Translations under genes and position numbers: made by a program
Shown: one piece after another, positions 9,066 to 18,190 of the stretch
How the letters are laid out: every line of letters starts with the position of its first letter
Numbering within the stretch: the first letter of the stretch is position 1
Notes under the pieces: model-generated
The model's input: the letters and a program-made list of their open reading frames with translations, nothing else
Database searches by the model: none
What the model was told of the DNA's origin: nothing
Assembly (NCBI RefSeq): GCF_026191675.1
Contig: NZ_JAKRRY010000001.1
Location: 310,001-374,000 of the forward strand
Reading direction: 5' to 3'
DNA: 64,000 nucleotides
Origin: Vibrio qingdaonensis
Lineage (GTDB): Bacteria; Pseudomonadota; Gammaproteobacteria; Enterobacterales; Vibrionaceae

Positions 9066-10823
9066 ATGTTTTTGTGTGTGCCTGTTAAACACATGCTGCC
9101 ATTACTTTTATTTGCAGTGAGTAGTAACGCTTATTCTTCACAGCAAGCCACTGATGCGTTTGCACCAGAATCCACCACTGCGCTTGAAACTAAATCCATT
9201 GTCACCGCAGAAGATTGGATGGTGACAGCCGCCAACCCCACCGCGAGCCAAGCCGGTGCCGACGTTCTCGCCAGAGGCGGCAATGCCATTGATGCCATGG
9301 TGGCTATTCAGTTGACGCTCGGTCTTGTGGAACCTCAATCTAGTGGTATTGGCGGCGGCTCTTTTTTAGTCTATTGGGATGCAAAAGACCACCATCTAAC
9401 GACTTATGATGGTCGGGAAACAGCGCCACTCAACGCCACGGGCGATCTTTTTATTGATGATAACGGTCAACCAATGAAGTTCTACGATGCCGTTGTTGGC
9501 GGGCGATCCGTAGGCACGCCAGGTACCGTTAAATTACTGTGGGATACTCACCAAAAGTACGGGAAGCTGGACTGGGCATCATTGATTGAACCCACCATCG
9601 CCCTTGCGACCCAAGGTTTCCCAATCAGCGCCAGACTGGCTGCTTTGATAGAAAAAGATAAAGCTTTCTTGTCTCGCCACCCTGAGACACGTCACTATTT
9701 GTTGCAAGGCGACGGCAAAGCGAAGACGCAAGGCACTGTGCTTAGAAATCCAGACTACGCTAAAACGCTGTCATTAATCGCGAGTAAAGGTGCTGATGGA
9801 TTCTATGATGGCCCGGTCGCACAATCGATCGTCGATGCTGTCCACAATGCAAAAGGCAATCCTGGTCTGTTAAGTCGAGAGGACCTCACTCAATATTCAG
9901 TGGTGCAACGTACGCCTGTCTGCGCACCTTACAAGCAATACGATGTTTGCGGGATGGGACCACCAAGCAGCGGCGCGCTGACCATTGGTCAAATACTGAT
10001 GACAATTGAGCCTTTTAATCTTGCCACCCTCGGCGCAAGTAACCCAATCAGCTGGCAGATTCTCGCCGACGCTTCTCGTCTGGCGTTCGCTGACCGAGGG
10101 ATGTACGTGGCCGATAGCGACTTCTTTGATGTGCCAACAACTGAGTTATTAAATACGGACTATATAGCAACCAGAAGCGCGCTCATTACGCCTAAAAAAG
10201 CCCTACCATCTGCCCCACATGGTACTCCTGTGGCGAACTTGGCTAGTCTGTCGAAAGACCAATCTCTCGAGCTACCCTCCACCACGCATTTTAATGTTAT
10301 CGATTCTGAAGGTAACGTGGTGTCAATGACATCATCAGTGGAAAATGTGTTTGGTTCGCGGGTTATGGCATCTGGCTTTATTCTTAACAATGAGCTGACC
10401 GACTTCTCTTTTGTGGCTGAGAAAAACGGCGAACCTGTTGCCAATCGTCTTGAACCGGGTAAAAGACCACGCTCTTCTATGGCCCCTACCATCGTCATGA
10501 AAGATGATAAACCCTACATGGCAATTGGCTCTCCTGGCGGCAGCCGCATTATTGGCTATGTCGCACAAAGTATTATCGCGCATGTCGACTGGGGAATGGA
10601 TATTCAGCAAGCGATCAATCAACCTAAAATGATCAATCGCTTTGGGGAGATGGATATAGAAGCCAACACAGCACTTTCCGAATTTTCTCAGCAATTTGAA
10701 AGCATGGGCTATTCCGTTAAAGCGAGAGACCTTAATTCAGGGTTACACACCATTCGCATCTCAGAAAATGGATTAGAAGGCGCCGCAGACCCAAGGCGAG
10801 AAGGTGTCGCCATCGGAAAGTAG
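9066..10823 (+). CDS. ggt: Gamma-glutamyltransferase (glutathione hydrolase)
   Basis: A 585-residue periplasmic gamma-glutamyltransferase that cleaves glutathione and other gamma-glutamyl compounds. A signal peptide (MLPLLLFAVSSNAYS) precedes the large subunit. The autocatalytic cleavage site and nucleophile is the second Thr of STTHFNVID near residue 405; downstream are the substrate-binding SMTSSVENVFGS and the glycine-rich GSPGGSRIIGY. Length matches E. coli Ggt (580). The ATG follows AGATAAGGAATTACC. It appears to be a single transcription unit. Confidence 0.95.
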   Translation: MFLCVPVKHMLPLLLFAVSSNAYSSQQATDAFAPESTTALETKSIVTAEDWMVTAANPTASQAGADVLARGGNAIDAMVAIQLTLGLVEPQSSGIGGGSFLVYWDAKDHHLTTYDGRETAPLNATGDLFIDDNGQPMKFYDAVVGGRSVGTPGTVKLLWDTHQKYGKLDWASLIEPTIALATQGFPISARLAALIEKDKAFLSRHPETRHYLLQGDGKAKTQGTVLRNPDYAKTLSLIASKGADGFYDGPVAQSIVDAVHNAKGNPGLLSREDLTQYSVVQRTPVCAPYKQYDVCGMGPPSSGALTIGQILMTIEPFNLATLGASNPISWQILADASRLAFADRGMYVADSDFFDVPTTELLNTDYIATRSALITPKKALPSAPHGTPVANLASLSKDQSLELPSTTHFNVIDSEGNVVSMTSSVENVFGSRVMASGFILNNELTDFSFVAEKNGEPVANRLEPGKRPRSSMAPTIVMKDDKPYMAIGSPGGSRIIGYVAQSIIAHVDWGMDIQQAINQPKMINRFGEMDIEANTALSEFSQQFESMGYSVKARDLNSGLHTIRISENGLEGAADPRREGVAIGK

Positions 10824-10862
10824 TCCTCATTCTCATACATAAAGTGTACAAACCTAGAGGCT

Positions 10863-10902
10863 CATCACGCTAAAATCCCACAATTTAGGACCGAGCGTGA
10901 TG
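10863..10902 (+). terminator. Inverted repeat after ggt, possible terminator
   Basis: CATCACGCT (10863-10871) pairs with AGCGTGATG (10894-10902), with further partial pairing on both sides. There is no U run, so its role as terminator is uncertain. Confidence 0.45.
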
Positions 10903-11017
10903 GTCCTCTCTCAGCCTTCTATCTCCTCCCTATTTGGTCTCTAAATGGAGGATTTTTCTCTCCATAATCGCAGCGATAATTCACGGTGCCCTACCCATAA
11001 TTAGAAAAGGACATCAC

Positions 11018-13042
11018 GTGAAACCGATAAAAACCGCACTTTGCCTTTCCATTACCAGCGCTTTAATCTTTGGCTGTGCTTCCGAATCAAACTCACCATC
11101 AGAACAGGCGAAAACACCACTTTATAGCTGTGAAAACTCCAACATTTCAGCCGCTAATGATCTTAGAATCTATCAAGTCATGGTCGAAAGCTTCGTTAAT
11201 GGTGACAATAGTATTGGTCATGGTACTGGCTATGGAACCAGCCATCACATGGGTGATATACAAGGTATTATCGATTCACTCGACTACATTCAGTCACTCG
11301 GTATGAACGGCCTATGGCTAACGCCTATTTTCAATTCTGAGCCTATCGCTGGACAAAATCATTGGGCGGATAGACTGGATGCCACTGGCTACTTTGCGAC
11401 TAACTATTTTGAAATTGACCCGCGCTTTGGCACTCTAGAGGATGCCAAAAAATTGGTCGATGAAGCTCATGCGCGCGGAATGTATGTCTTTTTCGATGGC
11501 GTATTTGGGCATCATAAAAGCAACGTCGTACCGTCACCTAGCGGCTTAACACCTGCTGGTAGTGATAACCCCGTCCACTATCCAGAGAGTCTCCCTTTTT
11601 ACAAAGAAGTCGCCGAATATTGGATTAAAGAGCTTAAAATTGACGGATGGCGTCTCGACCAAGCGTATCAAGTCCCGACGCAAGCCTGGCAGGAAATTCG
11701 TAAAACGGTCGATGAAGCCTCTCAATCTGTCACGTATGCCAACCAAGCGGGTAATCAGGTTAATCCTTTAGGTTACATGGTGGCGGAAATTTGGGCCGGT
11801 GAGAACAAAATCATTGAAACGGGCTACGGCTCTAACGAGTCACCAGCGCTTTGTTCGGCCTTTGATTTTCCTGTGCGCTATCGACTTGTAGAAACCTTAG
11901 CCGTGAATGAATCTGGCGTAGGCGGCAAAACAGGTGAATGGATAGCAGAAGGTATGAACCTTCATGCCCTGTATCCAGACCATGCCAAACCAAACCTTAT
12001 GTTAGGAAACCATGACCTAGTCCGTTTTGGCGACCTTATTCAACGAGGTAATCTGGCCGAACCTGTCGATGATGGTTACTGGCAGCGCTATAAAGCGGCC
12101 ATCTCATTCCAAGCGGCCTATACGGGACCAATCACACTCTATTACGGAGACGAAATTGGGGATGAATTGGCCGGCTTCTCAAATCGCATTGAAAATGACT
12201 GTGCCATTATTGGAAAGTGCGATGATCACGTGGCTCGGACAAGTGGTCGCATAGAAGGCATCAATACCACGCTGAATTCTCAACAAGCTAATCTTAAGGC
12301 ATACGTTAGTGAATTAATGGTGCTGAGAGCACAGCATCCAGCGCTATCTAAAGGCTCGCGCACCAATGTTTTAGCAGACCAGGTCAGTTATGCTGATGTC
12401 AAACAATACCAAGGTGAGTCGATTCTTTACCTCCTCAATGTTTCAGACAGCGACCAGAAAATATCCATATCCAGTGACACTATCGCCTCCTCCTCTACAT
12501 TGACTGACTTACAATCGGACGAAAAAATCGCGCTGTCTTCAGGATTCTACACTATAGCGCTGTCGCCATTTGAAGGACGTTTTCTTCACATTGATCAGCC
12601 AACTGATGCCGCTCCAATAGGGCTGATTGCCGCCTCTGCTACCGGCACGGGCGATACATTCATGAGCGCTTGTGATAACCCAACATTGCCAGAGGCAGGT
12701 CCCATCGATAAATCACTCTACGTTGTAGGTGACTTTAGCGATTCAAACTGGAAACATACGTCGTCACGAGCTTTTGAATATAAAGGCAACGGCGTCTATC
12801 AAGTCGTGGCGAACGAAAAGCCCGGCAGCTATCGTATGCAATACGCCACAAAAGATTGGAAACCTCAATTCACAGCGGAAGGACTAAGCGTAAAGCTTGG
12901 TCAAGAGAACACACTAAAGTTTGGGGGCTACGGTAAAGATACCGCAGTGACGATCCTTGAAGAAGGGCGCTATGTCTGGAGCTTAAAGTTTGATGAGATT
13001 GGCACACCTTTAACGATCTTAGCGGCAAAGTGCGTTAACTAA
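11018..13042 (+). CDS. GH13 alpha-amylase family lipoprotein
   Basis: A 674-residue alpha-amylase-type glycoside hydrolase. I place the start at the GTG at 11018, preceded by AAAAGGA, because it begins a lipoprotein signal (ALCLSITSALIFGC); an upstream in-frame ATG at 10934 would add 28 unconvincing residues. GH13 motifs are present: catalytic Asp in DGWRLD (about residue 213), Glu in VAEIWAGE (about 256) and Asp in GNHD (about 333). A C-terminal beta-rich module (residues about 560-674, containing SLYVVGDFSDSNWKHT) resembles the N- or C-terminal modules of pullulanase-type enzymes. It is likely anchored in the envelope and hydrolyses alpha-glucans. No maltose genes are adjacent. Confidence 0.88.
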   Translation: MKPIKTALCLSITSALIFGCASESNSPSEQAKTPLYSCENSNISAANDLRIYQVMVESFVNGDNSIGHGTGYGTSHHMGDIQGIIDSLDYIQSLGMNGLWLTPIFNSEPIAGQNHWADRLDATGYFATNYFEIDPRFGTLEDAKKLVDEAHARGMYVFFDGVFGHHKSNVVPSPSGLTPAGSDNPVHYPESLPFYKEVAEYWIKELKIDGWRLDQAYQVPTQAWQEIRKTVDEASQSVTYANQAGNQVNPLGYMVAEIWAGENKIIETGYGSNESPALCSAFDFPVRYRLVETLAVNESGVGGKTGEWIAEGMNLHALYPDHAKPNLMLGNHDLVRFGDLIQRGNLAEPVDDGYWQRYKAAISFQAAYTGPITLYYGDEIGDELAGFSNRIENDCAIIGKCDDHVARTSGRIEGINTTLNSQQANLKAYVSELMVLRAQHPALSKGSRTNVLADQVSYADVKQYQGESILYLLNVSDSDQKISISSDTIASSSTLTDLQSDEKIALSSGFYTIALSPFEGRFLHIDQPTDAAPIGLIAASATGTGDTFMSACDNPTLPEAGPIDKSLYVVGDFSDSNWKHTSSRAFEYKGNGVYQVVANEKPGSYRMQYATKDWKPQFTAEGLSVKLGQENTLKFGGYGKDTAVTILEEGRYVWSLKFDEIGTPLTILAAKCVN

Positions 13043-13117
13043 AAAGTGCGTTAACGGATCAATACGCTAACTGATTTGTCACTCTATTAGACGGCATATA
13101 AAAACTAGGTGTCACAT

Positions 13118-13155
13118 AAAAAACCGCCACTGTTTCTAGAAAACAGTGGCGGTTT
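13118..13155 (-). terminator. Strong terminator of the GAPDH gene, possibly bidirectional
   Basis: A perfect 15-bp stem, AAACCGCCACTGTTT (13121-13135) with its complement (13141-13155) and a five-base loop. On the minus strand it ends in a run of T. It also lies just after the amylase gene on the plus strand. Confidence 0.88.
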
Positions 13156-13171
13156 CAGTATCACGTTGCCG

Positions 13172-14629
13172 TTAAGCCAGTGCTGGGTATGTCTTAAACT
13201 TCACGCCCATCATCTGTTCCATACAATGGACAACTTGGCAGCTATAGCCAAATTCATTGTCATACCAAATGTAAAGCACACAGCGGTTGTCTTGAGCAAT
13301 CGTGGCTTGACCATCGATGATGCCTGGATGACGCGCTCCAACCAAATCAGTAGAGACAATTTCGGTGGAATCCGTGTAGTCAATTTGCGCGGCAAGTGAC
13401 GACGTCAAGGAGATCTCTCGAAGGTAGGCATTCAACTCATCTTTAGATACTGTCGTCTCAAGGTTTAAGTTCGCAACTGCCATTGATACATTTGGCGTCG
13501 GTACACGGATCGCGTTACCACTCAACTTACCTTCTAGCTCAGGTAGGGCTTTAGATACCGCTTTTGCCGCGCCAGTTGACGTAAGAACCATATTTAACGA
13601 TGCAGAGCGACCTCGACGATCACCACTATGGTAATTATCGATGAGATTTTGATCGTTTGTATACGAGTGAACCGTTTCAATATGCCCTGACACGATACCG
13701 TATTTGTCATTAACAGCCTTAAGCGTTGGCGTAATGGCATTCGTCGTACAGCTTGCTGCCGACACAATCGTATCGCTGTCTTGAATCGCATCATGATTCA
13801 CACCAAATACGACGTTTTTAATTTCGCCTTTTCCTGGTGCCGTTAGTAGCACACGTTCTGCACCTTGACAGGCAACATGTTGGTTTAGACCTTCAGCGTC
13901 ACGCCACACACCCGTATTATCAACAACGAGGGCATTATCGATGCCATAATGCGTGTAATTGACATCGGTAGGCGAATTCGCGTAAATAACCTGAATGTAA
14001 TTACCATTGACGATCAGCGCCTTGTTCTCTTCGTCAACAACGATACTGCCGTTAAACTGACCGTGAACTGAATCTCGGCGTAATAAACTCGCACGCTTTT
14101 GTAGATCACCCTCTTTTCCGCCACGCACAACAATGGCACGCAAACGAAGTGGATAACCTGGACCACTTTTCTCAACTAGGATTCTCGTCAAAAGGCGCCC
14201 AATACGGCCAAACCCATAAAGCACAACATCTCGAGTTTCTTTGATGCCGTTGCTACTGATGCTTTCTGCCAATGAAGTCATCAAAAAGTCAGCGATGTTT
14301 TTATGGTCATCGTGAGACGCCCAGTATTGTTGGGCGAGTTGACCGATGTCGATACAACATGGCGACAAATCAAGCTCGATGAGTTTTTCTATTAGCGGTG
14401 CGGTTTGAGCAACATTGACAGATTGAGGAGCATAGTGACGAGAGACACGGTGGGTTTTAATAATATCAATCGTGGTGGCATTAACAAGCGTCTTACCAAA
14501 CAACAGGATTTCCACGCCTTTTTCTCGATAGAGTCGACCTAGAATAGGTAAAATTGACTCAACAAGTGTTTGATTTAATTGCCATTGATTTTGATGAATT
14601 TCCGATTGCGAGATAGTGCTATTACTCAT
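13172..14629 (-). CDS. Glyceraldehyde-3-phosphate dehydrogenase, long form
   Basis: A 485-residue GAPDH with about 130 extra N-terminal residues compared with the classical 330-residue enzyme. The NAD-binding segment is VLYGFGRIGRLL, the active-site Cys lies in SAASCTTNAITP (about residue 293), and the C-terminal YDNEFGYSCQVV is typical. It interconverts glyceraldehyde 3-phosphate and 1,3-bisphosphoglycerate. The start at 14629 (MSNSTIS) has an AGG upstream; an in-frame start at 14686 is less likely. Long GAPDHs occur beside the main gapA in Vibrio and relatives, so this is probably a second isoform used under particular conditions. Confidence 0.92.
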   Translation of the reverse strand: MSNSTISQSEIHQNQWQLNQTLVESILPILGRLYREKGVEILLFGKTLVNATTIDIIKTHRVSRHYAPQSVNVAQTAPLIEKLIELDLSPCCIDIGQLAQQYWASHDDHKNIADFLMTSLAESISSNGIKETRDVVLYGFGRIGRLLTRILVEKSGPGYPLRLRAIVVRGGKEGDLQKRASLLRRDSVHGQFNGSIVVDEENKALIVNGNYIQVIYANSPTDVNYTHYGIDNALVVDNTGVWRDAEGLNQHVACQGAERVLLTAPGKGEIKNVVFGVNHDAIQDSDTIVSAASCTTNAITPTLKAVNDKYGIVSGHIETVHSYTNDQNLIDNYHSGDRRGRSASLNMVLTSTGAAKAVSKALPELEGKLSGNAIRVPTPNVSMAVANLNLETTVSKDELNAYLREISLTSSLAAQIDYTDSTEIVSTDLVGARHPGIIDGQATIAQDNRCVLYIWYDNEFGYSCQVVHCMEQMMGVKFKTYPALA

Positions 14630-14935
14630 AGTACCTGGGGGACCTCTATCAGTTATTTGCGCCCCTCTTTTGTATGTAGGGTACAAAAGGCAAGACGCGT
14701 GTTTGGGATGTGATTATGTTGTTATTTTTCTGTGCGGGAGTGTAACAAGCAGATACTTAATCTGCTAGGAAAAATAAAGCCGAATATTAGCGGGGGATAA
14801 CGTGATGTCGGTAGCATTTATTGCGGGGTTAAACGTAGGTCTAGCTGATTTGTTGGGAAATTTGGTGAGCTTATTTTATATAATTAATCAAACTCACCAA
14901 TACGAGTGCAACAACCATCAGATTGACTAAAGGGT
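14630..14935. other. Gap between siderophore-interacting protein and GAPDH
   Basis: 306 bases without a gene. It holds the GAPDH upstream region and the inverted repeat at 14862-14900; I see nothing else that can be named. Confidence 0.6.
14862..14900 (-). terminator. Possible terminator after the siderophore-interacting protein gene
   Basis: TTGGTGAG (14862-14869) pairs with CTCACCAA (14893-14900) around an AT-rich 23-base loop. Only a short T stretch follows on the minus strand. Confidence 0.4.
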
Positions 14936-15703
14936 CTAACCTTCAAATTCATCGTGATCTTGTTTCTTAATCACTTTATGTCCATCCTCTGCCACCCCTT
15001 TTTTCCAATAGCTACTAATGTAAATATCGTCTTTAGGAATGGCTTTATCATTACGGAAAAACTGTCTCAGCCTCTTCATTTCATCAAACTCACACGCGCA
15101 CCATACGTACGGTTCACCGCTTAGCCACGGCTGTGACATAGCGATCTTGGACACGGGTTCGGTTGTCCAAATAACGTCTATGCCTTGCGGTGCCTTGATC
15201 ACTTGCTGGTCTGCCGCATCCATCAGTTGAATGATGGCATAGCCTTTGGCTTCTGCAGGTAGCTCTGCCAACTTCACCGATAGTGCTGGTAACGCTGTCA
15301 TATCGGCATTGAAGAAAAACCAATCTTTATCAGTATTTACATTTTGAATCGCACCCGGACCGACAATGCTAATTTGATCGCCAATTTTCGCATCCATCGC
15401 CCAGCGACTGCCGAATCCACACAATTTGTCTTCGGTAATATGGGTGACAAAGTCCACCTCAATCTTGCCGTGTTCAATATCCAACCCACGTATCGTGTAG
15501 GTGCGCATTTTTGGTCGACTCTCCTCACTCAGATCGTTGAGTTCAGTCCCGCCATTTTGATTAAACAGGAACTTAATATAACTTCCGTTACTGTTAGGTT
15601 CGAATGTCTTTAATGCTTCAGATTGTAACGTGAGACGACGCATGTTTGGTGTCAAGGACTCGGAATGAATCAAGGTAAGCAATTTAGGTGAAGGCTTTTT
15701 CAT
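14936..15703 (-). CDS. Siderophore-interacting protein (ViuB-like FAD/NAD(P)H ferric reductase)
   Basis: A 255-residue siderophore-interacting protein of the ViuB/YqjH family, cytoplasmic flavoproteins that release iron from imported ferric siderophores by reduction. The FAD-binding motif RTYTIRG lies near residue 67 and the C-terminal nucleotide-binding SIP domain follows (YVWCACEFDEMKRLRQFFRN, then ISSYWKKGVAEDGH). The ATG at 15703 lies 14 bases from a strong Fur-box candidate, so it should be expressed on iron limitation. No siderophore biosynthesis or receptor gene is nearby, so the siderophore served is unknown. Confidence 0.88.
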   Translation of the reverse strand: MKKPSPKLLTLIHSESLTPNMRRLTLQSEALKTFEPNSNGSYIKFLFNQNGGTELNDLSEESRPKMRTYTIRGLDIEHGKIEVDFVTHITEDKLCGFGSRWAMDAKIGDQISIVGPGAIQNVNTDKDWFFFNADMTALPALSVKLAELPAEAKGYAIIQLMDAADQQVIKAPQGIDVIWTTEPVSKIAMSQPWLSGEPYVWCACEFDEMKRLRQFFRNDKAIPKDDIYISSYWKKGVAEDGHKVIKKQDHDEFEG

Positions 15704-15716
15704 AGAACACGCTTAT

Positions 15717-15737
15717 TAATGATTATTGTTATCATTA
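15717..15737. promoter_or_regulatory. Fur box candidate
   Basis: A 21-base near-palindrome in which TAATGAT and ATCATTA flank a TATTGTT centre, close to the Fur consensus built from NATWAT hexamers. It lies directly upstream of the siderophore-interacting protein start, where bound Fur would block transcription. Confidence 0.8.
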
Positions 15738-15868
15738 ATTTTACCACAGACTTTGCTTTTGTCTCATGAATTTACTTTGTTTTACACGTATAAAATCGGC
15801 AATGTCACGTCCTGTGTCGCTATCAACTGCCCCAAATTAGCCAACGCCCTATTTAAGACAGTCAGGAT

Positions 15869-15900
15869 CAAAAAAGGCCCGACACTGTCGAACCTTTTCT
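15869..15900 (-). terminator. Terminator of the ureohydrolase gene
   Basis: On the minus strand AAAAGG, two G-U pairs and CGAC pair with GTCG and CCTTTT, followed by more T. It lies about 60 bases after the ureohydrolase stop. Confidence 0.75.
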
Positions 15901-15961
15901 CATTTAGCTAACTAAGCTCATAACGTCATGAACTTATAATGCCTGCTTATCGCATCCTAGC

Positions 15962-17110
15962 TTATAGCGTCACAGAACCGAATGCCAATGGCCATTCTGT
16001 ATGGCGATATTCGCCATTTTCTTCACGCTTGGTCTCCGCCAACCAGCAGAACAATTCCCAACCGAAACCAGCTGCGATGATGCCATCTTTATCTGTTGGA
16101 TCCGTGTCTGGTGTATATTCAGCAATATCAGCACCAACAAGACGAACTTTACCTGAAGCCTTCACTTTACGCAGGATTTCGTAAACTTGTAGGTGACTTA
16201 GACCAAATGGATCTGGGCTTGAGTTAGCACGACAGAACGCGGTATCTAATGCATCCAAGTCAAATGTTAAATAAACCGGACCACCATCACCACAACGGTC
16301 GATGATGCTTTCTACCATAGCGTCAACACCAAGGTCATACACTTCATTCGAAGTAAAGCCAGTCGTACCAAATGCAATATGGTTGCCTTTAACGAGTGCC
16401 GTTTGGCGGCCACGCATACCAATTTGAACTGTACGCTCTGGATCGGCTAAGCCTTCAGAGTACAATTTAGCCAACCAGTGACCAGATGTGTACGGGTAAT
16501 CAAAATCCGCTCTTGTTGATAGGTCATAGTGGCCATCAAAGTGAATAACACGTAATGGACCGTATTTTTCACCCAAAGCGCGCATCGTTGGATATGGGAT
16601 CGTGTGATCACCACCGAAAACAAGCGGTGTACAATCTTTTTCAACAACCATGTGATGAAGAAGCTCAGTCAACTGCTCAACTTCTGCTTTAAGCTCAAAT
16701 TGACCCAAGCTATCCCAGTTTCCGTAATCGATAACACGACACCATTCGAATGGCAGCTCACCGTTATCACCAACAGTACCCATACCCATTTTACTTAGGT
16801 GACGTAGGCGCTGTGGTGCAAACTTGTGAGATGATCCCGTTGGTGAGCATTTTTCAATACCCATGCCATAAATAACAACGTCAGCATTATCCAGATCTTG
16901 TGAAAACGGCGCTTGATAAAAGCCTAAGTAATCTTTATTGATAAAGCTCAGCTGTTCAATACCTTTACCGCCACCCTGCTCTTTAACACGAGCTAGATAA
17001 GCAGCGATTTTTGGATCTAAATTGTCAGCGGCGGAGACATTTTCCCAGATGTATTTATATTTAGCGACTTTCTCTGGGTCTATGGCTGGCCATTTTTTAA
17101 AGTTTGACAT
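15962..17110 (-). CDS. Arginase/agmatinase-family ureohydrolase, substrate unknown
   Basis: A 382-residue ureohydrolase, a family of binuclear metal enzymes that split guanidino compounds to urea and an amine. Metal ligands are visible: His in GGDHT (about residue 166), Asp-His-Asp in DGHYD (about 191-195; most members read DAHxD) and Asp-Asp in FDLDALD (about 284). There is an N-terminal extension of some 60 residues before the fold begins. The start at 17110 follows GGAGATACACC; an upstream in-frame start at 17176 has no such site. It could act on agmatine, guanidinobutyrate or another guanidino compound; no transporter or decarboxylase neighbour decides this. Confidence 0.85.
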   Translation of the reverse strand: MSNFKKWPAIDPEKVAKYKYIWENVSAADNLDPKIAAYLARVKEQGGGKGIEQLSFINKDYLGFYQAPFSQDLDNADVVIYGMGIEKCSPTGSSHKFAPQRLRHLSKMGMGTVGDNGELPFEWCRVIDYGNWDSLGQFELKAEVEQLTELLHHMVVEKDCTPLVFGGDHTIPYPTMRALGEKYGPLRVIHFDGHYDLSTRADFDYPYTSGHWLAKLYSEGLADPERTVQIGMRGRQTALVKGNHIAFGTTGFTSNEVYDLGVDAMVESIIDRCGDGGPVYLTFDLDALDTAFCRANSSPDPFGLSHLQVYEILRKVKASGKVRLVGADIAEYTPDTDPTDKDGIIAAGFGWELFCWLAETKREENGEYRHTEWPLAFGSVTL

Positions 17111-17343
17111 GGTGTATCTCCGATCAAAACAAGGAAACTTGTTGAAAACTGCAAACAATAGTAATTCGTATTGCATCTTATGGGCAGTAACATACTGGAT
17201 GTAACTTTGTCATTTCTATTGCAGCGTTATACGCTGCTCTAACACTATTGAACTAAATTCTCAATAAAACATTGCTCATTATTTGACCGACCTCTAATTC
17301 CCTCCTATGGTTTGTAAATCGCTCGCAGCAAAGGAGGTAAAAC

Positions 17344-17565
17344 ATGAAAAAAATGAGTAAGTCGTACCGTATGCAAATCATAAAAGAAGTCGCGGAGAAG
17401 AAAGTACGGGAACAGTGTGATGACCCAATGGCACGATACATCAATTCCTTGTTAGATCAGAACCCAGAACGCGATAATATCGTTGAATTCAAACAAGAAT
17501 TTACTGGCAATTATTTTGATGAAAACGCAGGAGGTTGGGTAAGTAAAACATGGCGAAGTAAATAA
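17344..17565 (+). CDS. Small hypothetical protein, 73 residues
   Basis: Not recognised. A very strong ribosome binding site (AAAGGAGGTAAAAC) precedes the ATG, which makes it a credible gene despite its size. The first 25 residues are Lys/Arg-rich and probably helical (KSYRMQIIKEVAEKKVREQ), followed by an acidic, Asn-rich tail ending WVSKTWRSK. There is no signal peptide, membrane segment or Cys motif. It is divergent from the ureohydrolase gene, with a 233-base shared upstream region. The charged pattern would suit a small cytoplasmic or nucleic acid-associated protein, but that is a guess. Confidence 0.7.
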   Translation: MKKMSKSYRMQIIKEVAEKKVREQCDDPMARYINSLLDQNPERDNIVEFKQEFTGNYFDENAGGWVSKTWRSK

Positions 17566-17640
17566 ATCATCACGTAATAATGAAGTCCCAGTTCATCACT
17601 TGAAATACCGATGGGGAAACAAGCACACAGCTTGAGATGA

Positions 17641-17659
17641 GGCGCCTTTTGAAGGCGCC
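17641..17659. terminator. GC-rich hairpin between convergent genes
   Basis: GGCGCCTT (17641-17648) pairs with AAGGCGCC (17652-17659) around a three-base loop, between the small gene and ridA, which converge. It lacks a U run on either strand, so its strength as terminator is unclear. Confidence 0.55.
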
Positions 17660-17695
17660 CCCTGACGAACTAAACGTCTCTATTCTACTCTTCAG

Positions 17696-18079
17696 TTACT
17701 GCAACACCGCTATCACTTCAATTTCGACTTTGGCATCCATAGGCAGACGCGCAACTTCAACACATGAACGTGCAGGAAATGGCGCACTATGAGCCTCAAA
17801 AAATGCCTCATAAGCAGCATTGATTTTGGAAAACTCGTTCAAATCCTTTACAAACACCGTCGTCTTTACAATATGGCGAGGCTCTAAACCAGCTTCGCGA
17901 ACAATCGCAACCGCATTCGTTAACGACTGTATCGTTTGCTCAGCCACATCGTCATCCATCACTTTTGTTTCTGGATTAATAGGCAACTGCCCTGATGTTA
18001 TTACCATATTCCCAAATGTTACACCTTGAACGTAAGGCCCAATAGCCAAAGGGGCTTTGGTGGTAGAAATCGCGGTCAT
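17696..18079 (-). CDS. RidA-family reactive enamine/imine deaminase
   Basis: A 127-residue RidA (YjgF/YER057c/UK114) protein. It hydrolyses enamine/imine intermediates such as 2-aminoacrylate that leak from PLP enzymes. The substrate-binding Arg lies in ARSCVEVARLP and the family Glu in KVEIEVIAVL at the C-terminus; GPYVQGVTFGNMVITSGQ is the N-terminal signature. AAAAAGGAATATCT precedes the start. It follows tnaB and tnaA on the same strand. Tryptophanase makes aminoacrylate as a bound intermediate, so a protective role in this operon is a sound inference. Confidence 0.92.
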   Translation of the reverse strand: MTAISTTKAPLAIGPYVQGVTFGNMVITSGQLPINPETKVMDDDVAEQTIQSLTNAVAIVREAGLEPRHIVKTTVFVKDLNEFSKINAAYEAFFEAHSAPFPARSCVEVARLPMDAKVEIEVIAVLQ

Positions 18080-18190
18080 AGATATTCCTTTTTGAATTCT
18101 TTGTTTTACTCAGAGTGATGAAACCAATCTCTGAGTTAACTCATTGATGTTGATGATCGAGTATCTAACTAAATACCATGCTCTGGTCTA

